Below are positions 12,363-25,704 of a DNA stretch of 64,000 nt, one piece after another. This DNA is from Parasitella parasitica. Taxonomy: Eukaryota > Mucoromycota > Mucoromycetes > Mucorales > Mucoraceae. Every line of letters begins with the position of its first letter. Positions within the stretch are counted from its first letter, which is position 1. The notes beneath the pieces are model-generated. The model was not told where the DNA came from. It saw only the letters and a list, made by a program, of their open reading frames with translations, and did not search any database. The position numbers were made by a program, and so were the translations under genes. Location of the stretch: NCBI GenBank assembly GCA_025201805.1, contig MU619272.1, positions 158,380-222,379 of the forward strand. The letters are read 5' to 3'.

Positions 12363-13818
12363 ATGCTGAAGACGGGAGCTCCACACAAGACTTTGAATAC
12401 CATCAAGAGAAAAGTGAGGTTTGACATGGAATTATTTTAAAGCGCTTTCTAATCTTGTGTTCATCTATTAGACTTCAAATGATAACGTCAAATCGAGCAG
12501 TAGTCTTGGAGGCCACAGCCTTAATAGAGCCATCCCCTTGAAGTCATTCGACAACAAAAACCAATCCGATAAATCGCGAAATATAACAAAACTTCCATCA
12601 AAGCGACCACCTTATTCTGGCAAATCTACTTCAACCTCTGCAGAAAATGTACAAAGATCGAATCCAACAACCCGAAGAAGGCCTTCGTGGAATGAGCACA
12701 AACAACCGTAAGCATCTGAGGAAATACTGATAGTTTAAGTGCTTTTTTAACAATCATCTATTGATCAGGCCAATCAAGCATTGGACGTTGGAAGATTTTG
12801 AAATAGGCAAAACACTAGGAAGAGGAAACTTTGGCAGTGTGTTTCTTGCAAAGGAGAAAGCAAGTGGATTTATTATTGCACTCAAGGTCATGTACAAAAC
12901 GCAATTGGAGAAAATAGGGATTGAAAAGCAACTAAAACGTGAGGTAGAAATCCAAGGGCATTTGAGGTATTTCTGTATAAAATAATTCAGACATCGTTTT
13001 CCTTTGACAAACTTTTCTAGGCATCCAAACATATTACGTCTCTATGGATACTTCCATGACCAAGATCGCATATTTTTAATACTCGAATATGCAGCCAAAG
13101 GTGTGCTTTATACAGAATTGCGGGCGAGGGTCAAATTCACAGAGGAAGAGGCAGCCAAGGTAGAGCTGGATGATTTCGTAATCATGATTTAACGCTAAAA
13201 GCAGAATGTTATAGTACACAGCACAGATGGTCAACGCCTTGATATACTTGCACAGCAAGCGAGTGATTCATCGTGATATCAAGCCAGAAAATCTAATGTT
13301 AGGTTTGAATGGAGAAGTAAAGATAGGAGACTTTGGATGGTCTGTGAAAACGGGACGCTTAGAGTAAGTCTTTATGCGTGTATCGTGTCTAATTGATATA
13401 GACTGACGGTGTTTATAGCAACAGAAGACACACTTTATGTGGAACACTAGACTATCTACCCCCTGAGATGGTTGAGGGACGAGTACACAATGAAAATGTG
13501 GACCTCTGGTCATTGGGGATCCTATTGTATGAACTTATAGTTGGTAGTCCACCATTTGAAGAAAAAGAAGCTATAAACGAGGACGTGAGTAGTGCCATCA
13601 CTTATGAGCGTATTCGCAATGTGGATCTCCAGTTCCCCAAGCATGTTAGTCGAGACGCAGCTGATCTTATCCGCAATGTAAGTTGTTAAATCAGACCATA
13701 TCCTCCGAAAATGTCTAATACCGTAATACAGCTTCTGAAATACAATGCTGCAGACAGATTGCCACTACGAGAAATCATGTACCATCCGTTTATTGTTAAA
13801 AATTTTAAGAAAACCTAA
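12363..13818 (+). CDS. IPL1: Aurora-family serine/threonine kinase
   Basis: Mitotic kinase, normally the catalytic subunit of the chromosomal passenger complex that corrects kinetochore-microtubule attachment. Seven exons: 12363-12413, 12472-12707, 12769-12966, 13021-13159, 13215-13363, 13419-13677 and 13732-13818, giving 372 residues. The N-terminal 95 residues are basic and Ser-rich. The kinase domain opens with [20 protein letters not shown] (glycine loop) and has ALKVMYK (catalytic Lys), [15 protein letters not shown] and the Aurora signature [16 protein letters not shown], whose Thr is the activating autophosphorylation site. The short C-lobe ends [13 protein letters not shown] single Aurora gene is usual in fungi; whether a second exists elsewhere cannot be seen here. 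Confidence 0.95.
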
Positions 13819-14085
13819 GACTACAGCCACAGCCTCTGCTTTGCATCTAATAGAAATAATTCCAGATATCGTTGATGTGACAATCTACCAATAAATACCT
13901 TTCAAACCCTTTAATCATTGATTTTGACAGATCAAATGATGATGACCAAGTGCGGCGATCATTTAAATGCTACAAATGCAGGCTCGTGAGATAAAATAAA
14001 CATATCACATATGCTTCTTTCTCACAGATAAAGTACTGACATATTTGCTTCATCATCTTCCTATGATAATTTTTACTTTTAGTAT

Positions 14086-15400
14086 CGCAATGCCTAAAAA
14101 CTTTAATCAAAGTTTCCATGTCGAATCAACTGATCCCAGACATTTCCATAAAAAAAGAGGCCCATAAGCAAAAATCTCAGCTGCAAAGCGCAAGGCTATC
14201 ATCAACAATGTGTTAGAGGCAGGCAGCACTGTTACCAAAGCAGCAAGCGAGTATCGTGTTGCCTTTTCAACTATAAACTCTGTCATGAAAGTTTATAACA
14301 AAGAGGGCCGAGAAGAGATCAAATCCAGAGGCATTTGTCATGTAAATTAACTATGAAATTTCTGAATTCATAAGAGATACTCTTGATAAGGATAATGTTC
14401 ATACTTTACAGGATCTTCAGCAGAAATTTTTCGAAGAATTCACGGTTGAAATATCATTGTCAACAATTCATGGACATTTGTATCACAAAATCTTGTATAT
14501 TTTAAAAGCTGCAAAACCGTTGGTTGTCAAAAGAAACGATGAAGATAGCCATAAGCAACGAGACAAGTACGTCAATAAGTCCACAGCCAGTGTCATCAAT
14601 TACAACATCAACTGTATCTTCGTTGAGGAAGCTGGCTTCAATAGTTTCCAGACCAAGAAATTTGCAAGTTCGGTAAAAGGCAAATCAGTTATCGTCTACA
14701 ATCAGAAGGCGACCATTCTTGCCGCAATCTTTCATAACGATGTTGAGAAGATTAATGCAAATAGAGTACCTGAAGGAACAAGTGTAAAAATCTGTTGATT
14801 TTCTCAGAGTGTTGTCAGACTCAATGAAGGACGAGACAATCCTACACTACAGTATAGAGCTTACGAACAGGATCAATTAAAAAACTAATCGCTTTATTAA
14901 AAAAAGTTACTAGATCATATCTGCAAGCTTTTAAGAATAATAATACAGAATTTTTCGTTCCACAAGATGTTTAACAACATGGAAATCATAATTGTTGAAG
15001 CATCGAGGTAACAACCACATATGCGACTTTCTCCTCAAGCCAATTCCTTTTTTGAATAGTGGGGAACTCCAAGAGAACACGGTACATACGATCGAAGATT
15101 GTCTCAAGTTGCGGAAGTGTGGCATCTTCTTTCTGAGGAAAGAGACAATAATCTTAAATAAATTTTTGTCAATAGCTACGTTAAAAAGCTTAAGGTTTTT
15201 GCCATGCAAACCATTAAAAACCAAGTAACATTGCCCGTGCTATTATCTATGAATAATGATACAAGCTGGAAGTTTATAGGAAAACAAAGAGCAGCACTAC
15301 CATCTTCCTGGGATGAGCGTATCAAAAGTTGTCTGTACAAAATACTTATTCTTTCATGATAGACATCAGATATTTGCTCGTAACTTTTGCTAGAACCGAG
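14086..15400 (+). pseudogene. decayed Tc1/IS630-type transposase
   Basis: Remnant of a DDE transposon spread over several frames. Near 14183-14320 a homeodomain-like helix-turn-helix reads KRKAIINNVLEAGSTVTKAA. A stop follows, then the catalytic part at 14360-14797 with STIHGHLYHK and the block FVEEAGFN at 14618-14641. That block is the IS630/Tc1 position usually written DEAGFN, so the first acidic residue is Glu here. Frameshifted remnants of the second and third catalytic blocks follow to about 15230 (PIPFLNSGELQEN corresponds to the usual PYSPxLNPIE). The frames are broken by multiple stops, so the copy cannot be active as it stands. Terminal inverted repeats were not identified, so the boundaries are approximate. 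Confidence 0.75.
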
Positions 15401-16285
15401 ATCCAACTTGGAAAACTTTGCGTTAACTTGCGGCTAACTGGCAAACACATTTGCATCGATGTTTTCATTGGAATCTAGAAAGTCATTAGCAAAAACCACT
15501 GATATACATATATATATATATGCTATCTGATACGTGTTCGATAAAGAGCCAAATAAAGCCTGCTTTATCCTTCATTGAATCACGCATAATCATCGCTATC
15601 TGAGCATCCTACTTTTTCAATATCGTGAACTGATAGCCGCCAACTTTATACATTCAAATCCCACCCCACCCTAGCCCATTTCATTCTACTCTGATTTCAA
15701 TTCTTTTTTCACATGAAGGACGCTATTTGCAATGGCCAGCACTTGTCAAAGCTACTGATGGAAGAAAACTTGAGGCTAGCTTCGAATGATGACCCCACTA
15801 AGAACTATATTGAGAAGTGAACATTTGCTAAAGTAAATTGCATAGTATGTAGTTTATGGTATGAGATAGCGTGCAATAAAAAGGCTATTCAACCTGACTG
15901 TACACGTTAGAAGCTGTCTGAATCCAAATGAATGTATGAGCTCAATGCTTGTAAAGAAGACTGGAATCTTGTCATCAACTTGAAGATGCATACTGTCGGT
16001 GGTCTAAAGTAATGTACAAAGAGAAAAACTGTCAAGGAGAGGGATTCTTGAGAATAGTTGATACTTGTAACAGCGTCTATGTGGGGGGGGGGAAGGATTG
16101 TGAGGATTTTTCCGTTATATCAACGCAATGTTGCAAGTATGGTTGAATGAGGTATTTTTCTTTATTTGTGGCAATCTCTGAAAAGGTCCGATAACCCCTA
16201 GTAAAAAATACTATAAATACTATGAAAAAAAAAACAAAATGGGAGGAGCTTTTTCTTTTTTTGTTCTGCACCAACAAATTAAATC
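15401..16285. other. AT-rich DNA with possible element debris
   Basis: Region between the decayed transposase and PRP5. It includes a short (AT)n run near 15507-15522 and a G9 tract at about 16083-16091. A stop-rich reading around 15715-16010 looks vaguely protein-like but has no recognised family. The final 200 bases are the PRP5 upstream region. Confidence 0.4.
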
Positions 16286-19200
16286 ATGGGCTCCCACCAT
16301 CGTTCTGGAAGCAGACAAAGAAGCTTGTCCCCCGGAGGCAGTAGCAAAAGACAAAGACGCTCCTATAGAGATCGAAGCCGCTCTCGTGATAGACATCGCT
16401 CATCCTCCCACCGCCATCATCGTTCCTCGCGCTACGAAGATTCTCGTCACAATGACTCTCGTTATGACGATAGAGCATACCACACTTCTTCCTCCTCGTC
16501 TCGCCGTCATTACGATAATGTAAGTGTAAATGATAAAAGAACCCTTTCACGTGAGCCAACATCAAGAAAAGATGCTGTAGGCAACTCTTCAGCAGTATCG
16601 TCTACAGATACTCACACTGTAAGTCTATGATTTGCGCTTTTTGTAGGTTCAATTACTAATCCACTTGAACAGAAAACAGCCACAGTTTCAACGCCTGACT
16701 CTTCTGCCACGTCTACTGCGGATGCTGATGAAGCACTGCTTAAGAAACAAGAGCGAGTTCGTAAATGGAAGGAAGCAAAGCGATTGAAGGACGAGGAGGA
16801 AGCAAAGCAGAAGGCTGCTACACAGCAGGACGAAGAAGAAAAGAAAAAGTTGGCCATTGCTGCTGCGGAAAAAGAAGCAGAGGAGTTACGCCTCAAACAG
16901 GAGCAAAAAGAAGCGCTAGAGAAGCAAAAGCAAGAAGAAGCAGAAAAGAATCAGCAACCTAAAGAAGAGCCTCAGTTACTTCAACAGTTTGCAGCCATGA
17001 AAAAAGCTGCTGCTGAAGCCGCTGCCAAAGAAGAAGCCGAATCTGCTGCTAAAGAGGATGCTGACATGCAAGAAAATGGCAAGGAAGCAACTCAACATTC
17101 TGAAGAGAATGAAGAATCAGAAACAAATGGCAAGAAATGGAGCTTTGATGATGACTCTGAATCAGACGATGACAATGATATGGACGTCGATGGCGACGAC
17201 AAGAAAAAAGAAGCCCAAGAGGAAGCTGCAAAAGCTGCCGAAGAAGCCGAGAGAACGTTCAAACCGCTTCAGTCAAAAGACGACGACACCAAAGAAGACG
17301 ATGACTCTGTTTTGTTGAAGCCTAAAAAATCCTTCTTAATGTCTAACAAATCAACAAAACCTAAAAATGCTATGCGAATGGGGTTTGGCTTGGGAAAATC
17401 AAAAATGACAATGAAGAAATCTGCCCCGTCTGTTGCTCCTGCTGTAACTACCAAAGACATGCAAGTCGAAAAGAAGCCTGCCACGCCTGATCCTGTTGAT
17501 ACAGAAATGAAGGATTCTGACGATGTCGATCCTTTGGAGGCTTATATGCTTGATGTTCATGCTGAAACTAGAAAAATCAACGAGCAAGACAAAAAAAGAC
17601 TGGTGCTGATGAATAGCAATAGCAACAATAAGCGAAGAGGCTCGATTGTCGAGGAGGAGGAAGATGACGCTCCAACTAGGGATGCGAATGCTGAAGAAGA
17701 AGACATTGGAAGTGACCCTGAAGACATTTTAGCGTAAGTACTAATGAATAATATAGTTTTACATATATCTATATTGAGTATGTACTGATGCTTTATATGC
17801 TTTGTAGATTGGCGGCTAAAAAAGTGAAAAGAAAGGATATTGCACCTGTGGATCATAGCAAAATGAACTACGAGTTTTTCCGCAAGGACTTCTATATTGA
17901 ACCACCAGAGCTAAAAGAAATGACACCAGAGCAAGTTGAATTGCTTCGCATTGAATTAGATGGCATCAAAATTCGAGGCGTGAATTGTCCCAAGCCTATT
18001 ACTAAATGGACTCACTGCGGCTTACCTGCTGGCTGTTTAGAAGTTATCCGCAAACTAAAGTACGAGAAACCGACATCAATTCAAGCGCAAGCTATCCCTG
18101 CTATCATGAATGGTCGTGATGTTATTGGTGTTGCAAAAACTGGTTCTGGCAAGACTATCGCATTTCTGCTGCCCATGTTCCGCCACATCAAAGACCAAAG
18201 GCCTTTGGAAGCAGGCGAAGGCCCGATTGCTATCATTATGTCACCTACTCGTGAATTAGCAACGCAAATTCATAGAGAATGCAAACCTTTTTTGAAGATT
18301 TTGAATTTGCGAGCTGTTTGTGCCTATGGTGGTAGCCCAATCAAAGACCAAATTGCTGATCTCAAACGTGGCTGTGAGATTATAGTGTGTACACCAGGCC
18401 GTATGATTGATCTTCTCTGTGCCAATTCAGGTCGTGTTACTAATCTTCGTCGTGTTACTTATTTGGTCATGGACGAAGCAGATCGTATGTTTGACATGGG
18501 ATTTGAACCTCAAGTCATGAAAATTATGAATAACGTGCGTCCTAGCCGTCAAACCGTGTTGTTTTCTGCTACATTTCCTCGTCAAATGGAAGCGCTGGCT
18601 CGTAAAGTACTTAAAAAACCTTTGGAAATCACTGTTGGTGGTCGTAGTGTTGTTTGCGATGATGTGAACCAAATCGTGGAAGTGAGAGAACATGACACAA
18701 AGTTTGTTCGATTGCTTGAGATTTTGGGCGATTTATACAACGATTTTGGTGAGGAAGAGGCAAGCGCCCTTATTTTTGTTGACCGACATGAGGCAGCTGA
18801 TAATCTATTGAGAGATCTCATGCGTCGTGGCTATATTTGCCAGTCTTTGCACGGTGGTAAAGACCAAGCTGACAGAGACAGCACAATCGCAGACTTCAAA
18901 TCAGGCGTCACCAGCGTTCTTATTGCTACTTCTGTTGCTGCCCGTGGTTTGGATGTCAAGAATTTGAAAGTTGTCATTAACTATGAATGTCCAAACCATT
19001 TAGAAGATTATGTTCATCGTGTTGGTCGCACTGGCCGTGCGGGTAACAAAGGTACTGCGTATACATTCATCACTCCAGATCAAGACCGTTATGCAATGGA
19101 TATTTGTAAAGCTTTAAAACTCAGTGGCCAAACAATCCCTCCAGACGTTCAGGCCTTGTCTGATGCATTCCAAAACAAAGTAAAAGAAGGTAAAGAACGA

Positions 19201-19946
19201 GCTTCTGGATCAGGCTTTGGAGGCAAAGGTCTTGAAAGATTAGACAAGGACCGAGATCTTGTCAAAAAATTCCAAAAGAAAGCTTATGGTGGCAATGAAG
19301 ATGACTCTGATGAAGAAGAAATTGAACTTCAAAGTACTGTTGTTGCTCCCGGCATCACCGCTGCTGCATCCGCTGCTGCTGCCGCTGCTAAATTAGTACT
19401 GGAGTCTGATGGCAAGAAGGATACGAATGGCAAAGAAGATTCCGGCGTATCTCCAGCTGCAATTGCTGCCAAAAAAGCTGCTGCAATGGTTGCGGCTCGT
19501 ATTAATGCTCTTGGTGGCTCTTCCGCGACTAGTCAAATAGCTACTGAAGATGGAGAAGTTCGACCTGTGTATGCTGAAGAAATTGTAATTAATGATTATC
19601 CTCAGAAAGCAAGATGGAGAGTGACAAATAAGGTAAATCAGAAAAGCGCATACGCTTGTTTTTTTTCTTTTACTAACATTGTGTAAATATATAGGAGCAA
19701 ATTAATCAAATCACGGAAGTCTCTGGTGCTGCCATTACGACCCGTGGCTCCTTCTTTCCTCCTGGCAAACAGCCAAATGGTAATGAACGCAAGCTTTATC
19801 TGTTTATTGAAGGTGATTCCGAAATGGTTGTTGAAAAAGCAAAGAATGAGATCAAACGTATTTTGGTGGAAGCAACGGCAGCACAAATGGAAGCAGAAGC
19901 AAGAGGTGGGGGACCTGGCGGTTCTGGTAGATACCAGGTTGTTTAG
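16286..19946 (+). CDS. PRP5: DEAD-box pre-mRNA splicing helicase Prp5 (DDX46-like)
   Basis: ATP-dependent RNA helicase that remodels U2 snRNP at the branch site during prespliceosome formation. Four exons: 16286-16618, 16673-17733, 17808-19632 and 19695-19946, giving 1156 residues. Residues 1-110 form an RS/RD-rich domain. Residues 130-460 are Lys/Glu/Ala-rich and coiled-coil-like with acidic clusters. The helicase core carries the Q-motif block [20 protein letters not shown] (near residue 574), [29 protein letters not shown] and [10 protein letters not shown] (near 867). The C-terminal exon ([17 protein letters not shown]) is the KH-like tail of the DDX46/Prp5 family. The first intron contains a perfect TACTAAT branch site at about 16654. 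AATAAA lies at 19997-20002. The gene is tail-to-tail with the methyltransferase gene, 240 bases apart. Confidence 0.96.
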
Positions 19947-20185
19947 CCCACAATTGCTCAATTATCAATCTCTCTTCTTTCCTTTTCTTCTAGTCTAATA
20001 AAGTTTTTTTTTTTTTTTTTCATCACTTTCTTTGAGATGTAGGTCAAAGCACAGATGTTTAAAACCCTTTTATTCTTTCTCGATAATTATGATGGGAGGT
20101 ATCTCAAACCACACAGCTTCAAAAGTGTACTATTAAGCAGGGCAATATGCTATTATGGAACATCAATACATAAAGCTTTATGTAA

Positions 20186-21114
20186 TCAATCAAGCCATAA
20201 TTGCCATCCATGCACGGTCGAACGAACTTCTTCGTCTCCAGGATCTGTCTCAAACATAACGCCCATTTTCTGTGTCATGAAATGGTCTACCTTGAATCCA
20301 TAACCTATCAAATCTCTATCTTCATTACACACATCATCACGCACTGGGCGTTGAGCAATATCAAAAAATTGTAAATCGCGATGAGCCAAATGAGGTCTAT
20401 GATGAGTATAAAACACATAAGCACGCCCTGTCTTGGGTGTCAAAAGTTCACGGCATGTTTTGAGCATTGCATGATGTTGAGAATGGTTGAAAACGAGGTC
20501 ACTCAAGATCAATACATCGTAAGTTTGCTTTCCATCTGGTAAATGAGAGCGAAGTCTGTCAGTAGCTGTGCCCCAAACATAGCCCTCCACAATGACAGGT
20601 AAACTCGGCGTGTTGTGTTCTATGTTGAATTTGATATTGTCGATTAATTCCGCATCCGGGTAGTCGGTAACAACTACCTTGGACGCACCGTTGAGTGCTG
20701 CAATCAGGCTAGGAAGAGCTCCACCAGCTCCTAATTCTAGAATGTATTTATCTTGGACAAGGCGAGGATGTGCATCGAAAAGCGAAGCAAATACTTTGGA
20801 AGCATTCCATAAATGATGAGCCCAGAGCGGATGAGATCCCACCAGTTTAATCTTTATCTCCTTAAAATCATCATCTATTAAAAAAAAAAAAAAAAAGAGT
20901 TGGTCATATGCATCAACTGGTACAGCTGTGTATGTATACCTTTGACGCTGTCTCTTGTATAGCATTCAAATGTGGGTTCAATTTGGGCTGTTTCGTTCTC
21001 GGATTCGGCCTAGAGATTTGTTAATTTCAGTCGTTTAAGGTTTAACTCATTGTTTTACTTTACACCAAATAAATCACCAGCAAAGCCATCCTCTTCATCA
21101 GAGTATTGAGACAT
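20186..21114 (-). CDS. EFM7: EFM7-type protein N-terminal/lysine methyltransferase
   Basis: SAM-dependent seven-beta-strand methyltransferase of the nicotinamide-N-methyltransferase-like class. In yeast Efm7 methylates the N-terminus and Lys3 of elongation factor eEF1A. Three exons: 21114-21064, 21009-20940 and 20874-20186, giving 269 residues. Family marks are SHPLWAHHLWNASKVFASLF, the SAM-binding motif I LELGAGGALPSL, VTDYPD (motif II) and LILSDLVFNHSQH (the post-II catalytic segment). The intron 20939-20875 is dominated by a run of A on the coding side. The assignment to EFM7 rather than a sister methyltransferase rests on overall pattern. Confidence 0.85.
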
Positions 21115-21204
21115 TCTATTTTGTACTGAAAAGGGCTCTCATCATGCAGAACAAATCTTTTAAAAAATTATAAATGATCATACAAGCCACGGCTGGGATT
21201 TTAT

Positions 21205-22658
21205 TCACTTGGGTGGTAGACACAGACTCTCGAGTCTGTCTACCGTTAGTAAATGATGGTAATCTACAATGCCTTGAAACAAGGATTCATCCAGTTTGAT
21301 GCCATTCAAAGGCACCCAGTCGATATTTTTGACTAGTAAATAATTGAAAGTGGATGGCTTGTACCAAAGAGGTAGTATGAAAAACGCATCTTGAATCTGA
21401 ACTTGCAAACAAATGCCTTCGTCTATCGAGCCAATGGACCTTGCAACCACACTAAAATTGTATTCCTTGCCTACTTCTATCCCACTATCTAGCTTTAGCT
21501 GTAATTCTGATGATTCGGTATTTAAGGCAAGCAAAATTTGATTGCCAAAGAAAACAGGTTCTTCGGCATTGTTTTCTTGCCATGTCGTCGCTGCCTGTTT
21601 TTTCGCCGCTGATAAATCTTGACGGTACAATGGCTCAAATGCAGATTGCAAATATGCACTAATGTTTGGTGATAGCTTGAGTGCAATAAGCCAATCAATT
21701 TTTTTAAGGGAAAATGTATTGGTTGAACTAATCATTTGACCATAGTTCTCAATGACCATGTTAGCCTCTGTGAATGGCTTACCGGCACGTCTCAATGCAA
21801 GAATGGCAGCATTGTGAGTGTCAAGCATTGCTTTCACAGTCTTGTGTTCCCATTCCGGATTATATTTAGGGCTTGCTGGAGCCACACAAACCAGCTTCCC
21901 GGTTTTGATCAAACCTAGTGCTTTCATTCTAACAAGATACTCTTTAAAGACACAGATATGAGATTGTCGATCATCCCACATGACGATATCGGTGAGTGAC
22001 GGAAAATTATCCAGGATGTTGACGATAAATGAAGTTTTGAAATGCAAGGTAGTTTCGAATACATTGGGTTCGTGATTAAACATGAGTCCACTGGAAGAAT
22101 CGAGCTTGTTGGATTCAGGATCAGGGCGAAGGCCCACAATGTCAAATTCAAGTTCTTTGGAAGCTAGGATGTCGTCTATGAGGGCATGGAAGGGATGGTA
22201 ACGTCGACCCGTCAACAGCACTGTTAAATGCGAGGGATTGGCCATGGATTCTTTCACTTGCGCTACAACATCTTCGTTCCAATATCGACCCCATGGATTA
22301 TCTTTATCCAAATGCAACTGAAGGCTGCGGATATCACGCCACCATCCAGGACCTAGCAAATTCTCGGTGGTGATTGAGTTCACAAATGAACTATGCCAAA
22401 TGTTAGGACTTAGTAGAGGGGACAAGAAGAGGGTCGAGTCGAAATCAAAGATATCCAATGCCGTAACACAACGCTCTGGTAGTCGCTTTGATCGATACAA
22501 GGGAGAGTTTTGTAATTGGCGGGATAGAACCTCCTATATTCAAGCAAGAAAGGTGTTACAAATTATACATTGCCTTATGCAAGTATATGTTTTCTCACCT
22601 TTTCCAAGTCAGAGATTTCACTAACATTCATCCGCATGCTGCTATCTGTTATAAGCAT
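21205..22658 (-). CDS. HAD-like Swiss-Army-Knife RNA-repair-type domain protein
   Basis: Two exons, 22658-22599 and 22533-21205, giving 462 residues. The N-terminal half shows HAD phosphatase-like motifs: IFDFDSTLF (DxD nucleophile loop), LLTGRR (motif II Thr) and MWDDRQSH (motif IV acidic pair). It matches the fungal HAD_SAK family, proposed from comparative genomics to take part in RNA repair or processing. The C-terminal 200 residues are not recognised. Biochemical function in fungi is unknown to me. The start is chosen because exon 1 (MLITDSSMRMNVSEISDLEK) joins in phase to the conserved part. Confidence 0.75.
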
Positions 22659-22850
22659 TCTTTATGATGAACAAGAGGAAAAGGTATGAAAATGACAAAA
22701 AAAAAAAATAATTGTGTTCAATGTTTTCTGTTGAAAGCCAGTTTTTTTTTACGCCCAAGGGTTCCGATCTTTTTAATAAACATTGAGAAAGACGAAGCAT
22801 TTTGTGTAATAGCAGGCATTTACTAATTGTTATAATAGGGAGGTTTCTTT

Positions 22851-24258
22851 TTAATGAGGCACGTCATTGTTTTTCATTTCTTCGGTTGTCATGGGAACAA
22901 AATTATCAACATCGACTCCTTTGGCTGCCAATTCAGCTCTACAATGAGAAGGAACAACCATGGGGATCAAATCTGTTTGTATCGATAACTCTGATGTGAC
23001 ATGTTAAACCCCTTCCTTCATGTAATACAGTTTGTAGCTTACCATGACGTGTGAAGTTGAATAAAGGCGGCATTGGTTTTCCATTTATCATGACAACATC
23101 TGGTCTACGAAGTTCGTCAAAAAATGGGTCGGCTAACGATTGAAAAGCTGTTAAACGTTGGAGAGGTTCATATTGTAATGTCTTAGTGACAAAAGCAATC
23201 GCATCATCGGGTGTACGAGGATAGAATATTTTAGAAAATGGATGAGGTTTAATTTGAGGGAATCGGTGCTCAGTGTAGGAGGGATTCATAGCTAGTAGTT
23301 GCTCTTTAGTAGGTGTGCCCAATACTTTAATGATTTCAACCAATTGATCTATTGCGCTTTCTCCAGGGAATAATGGTCTCTTTAACATCAATTCTGCCAT
23401 AACACAGCCTGCAGACCAAACATCAATGCTACATGTATAATTTGTTGCTCCAAAAATAAGTTCTGGTGCTCTGTAGTATCGAGAACAAATGTAAGAAACA
23501 TTAGGCTCTCCAGCATGAAGCGCCTTTGCACTGTTTAAGGTTTAGTGAGAACAGTTAATCCAGCCTGGAGATCTACCGTACCTTCCAAAATCACAAAGTT
23601 TAAGTACACCAGTGTTTGGATCAATCAGTAAATTTTGAGGCTTGATATCACGGTGACAAATGCCGAGTGAATGAATAAAAGCAAGGGCGCGCATTAACTG
23701 ATACGTGTAAAGTTTAACGTAGAGCATAGGCACAGGTTTACTAGCTTTTGCGTAATTACGTGAAGTGCGATATAGAGTTTCTGGAATATATTCTAACACC
23801 AAGTTGAGATAAACATCATCTTCCTTCATTTGATCGTGGCTATAAAAAAATGCCTTCAAAGCGACAACATTTGGGTGTCTCACACAGCGCATGATCTGTA
23901 ATTCTCGATTCTGATTTCAATGGTTACTAACACCTTCTTTCTCGCCATCTTCATCTCAATTTTGCGTACGAACCTTGAATCGCTTATCCTGGAATACCTT
24001 TTTGATGGCAACACTTTCTCCTGTTTCCACAACTTTGGCTTGATAAACAACGCCAAAAGAACCATTGCCAGCAACCTTGTAGGTTGTATATCTAAACGTA
24101 ATATCTTTTCCCGTTCTACCATCCTTTGCCTGTTCTTCATGTATTTTGGTTGGATCACTATCACCACCTATACATGTGTATCAGTATTTCATGATCTCTC
24201 ATTTATATTTTTCTTTCTTACCGGTAATTTTCATACCACTCATAGGTCCGTGTGCCAT
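22851..24258 (-). CDS. GSK3: glycogen synthase kinase 3 (Shaggy/Rim11 family)
   Basis: CMGC-group Ser/Thr kinase with roles in signalling, stress response and differentiation. Five exons: 24258-24222, 24167-23974, 23910-23582, 23530-23043 and 22990-22851, giving 395 residues. Marks are [11 protein letters not shown] (glycine loop), VAIKKV (catalytic Lys), [18 protein letters not shown], and the activation-loop [14 protein letters not shown] with the conserved regulatory Tyr. The C-terminal family motif FNFTRHELSI is created by the last splice junction. The conserved ending is [13 protein letters not shown]. Intron 23973-23911 has a weak GTTCGT donor. The N-terminus is short, without an obvious inhibitory Ser site. 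Confidence 0.95.
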
Positions 24259-24544
24259 TGCTCGGGAACTATCTCTTTACACAAAATTATTCGAGAGGGA
24301 AGAAAGAAAAAGGAATTTATCTGTTTATTGACTAGTAAACCTAGAGAGGAGTAACCTTAGAGAGGAAAGTTAGAATAAAAGAAGTAAAAAAAAGCAGAAG
24401 AAAGGAAGAAGAGTAATGAAATAAGGAGGGAATTTTAAATGGAAATTTTTATATGGGTGATGATGGAGTAAACGAAAAATGGCAAAAGTTTATCAAAATA
24501 ATACATCGTTACTTAGCAACAGACTACCAATCAGTTAGAGGCGG

Positions 24545-25634
24545 TTATTTAAACGAAAGTGTGCCTTTGTCTACCATTTCGACCAAAACGTGTATCCACA
24601 GTGCAAATAAAAACATGTCCAAGGTGATGAATAATGGCTTGGTAAAGAACCATTCTAATAAACACATTCAGCTGCAAATCCATAAAAAAAAAGCCTGCTT
24701 TACCTCGGTCATTTTGGATGGCTTTGGTGGGAAGCACCATAAGTCTACAGCTATTATCTGCTCCTGCACTTGCCAGGTATTTACCCGACGAATTGAAGGC
24801 TAAGCTTGTGATTGCAAATCCATGTGCTTTATCTACTTTTAACAACGGCTTGTTTTTGTGGTTTAGATTTTTGCATAATTAAAGGAGTTTTAATTCATTT
24901 TGGTCTTACTTTTAATCCCTGAGCATCAATGAACCCAATGCTCAGATCAGTTGATGCGTAAGCGAGAAGATCACCCGTGGAACTGAGCATTCTTTTTTTT
25001 AGTACTTTGTCCATCGAAAAAAAAAGTCAAACCGCCTTACTTTATGCTAAAACTTGTTATAGTTTTCCCGCTAATACCCGCTGTCCTTGCCTTGTGAACT
25101 GGATATTGATTGCCTTTTCTTTTCAAGTTCCAAGCACAAACAAATCCGCGTCCTCTCGAGGTTGGATTCACAATAGCGTACATAGTCTCTTCTCCTTTTA
25201 AAGTAACTCCATAGCTTAATGGATTGAATCAGTAAAGTGTGTTTCGATGCAGGTGCACAACTTACCGACAGGCACGAATTTCACATACTGTGTTTCTGTT
25301 TAATTTGGGGCTGTCAATCACCTGAACCACCGTTCCATCCTGGATGGACAAAATGATTATTGCATTTGATGTAGCCACTGCTACATGCTCTTCTCTAATA
25401 TCAATGTCGATGTCCTGCACATTTTTAAATCTTAAAGATGGGAAACATAATGTCCAATCTTGAGTCTTCAGCACAGAAATCTTTCCATCACTAAATCCTG
25501 TTACTAGATAATTGCCTGATCTACTAAATCGAGTGATTCTTTGATATTCTTCCATTAATTTGCATGTGCTTGTGGATAATGTTAATTTCATATGAAGTTT
25601 TCTATAGACAACAGTTGAAAAAAAAATCATTAAC

Positions 25635-25704
<70 letters not shown>

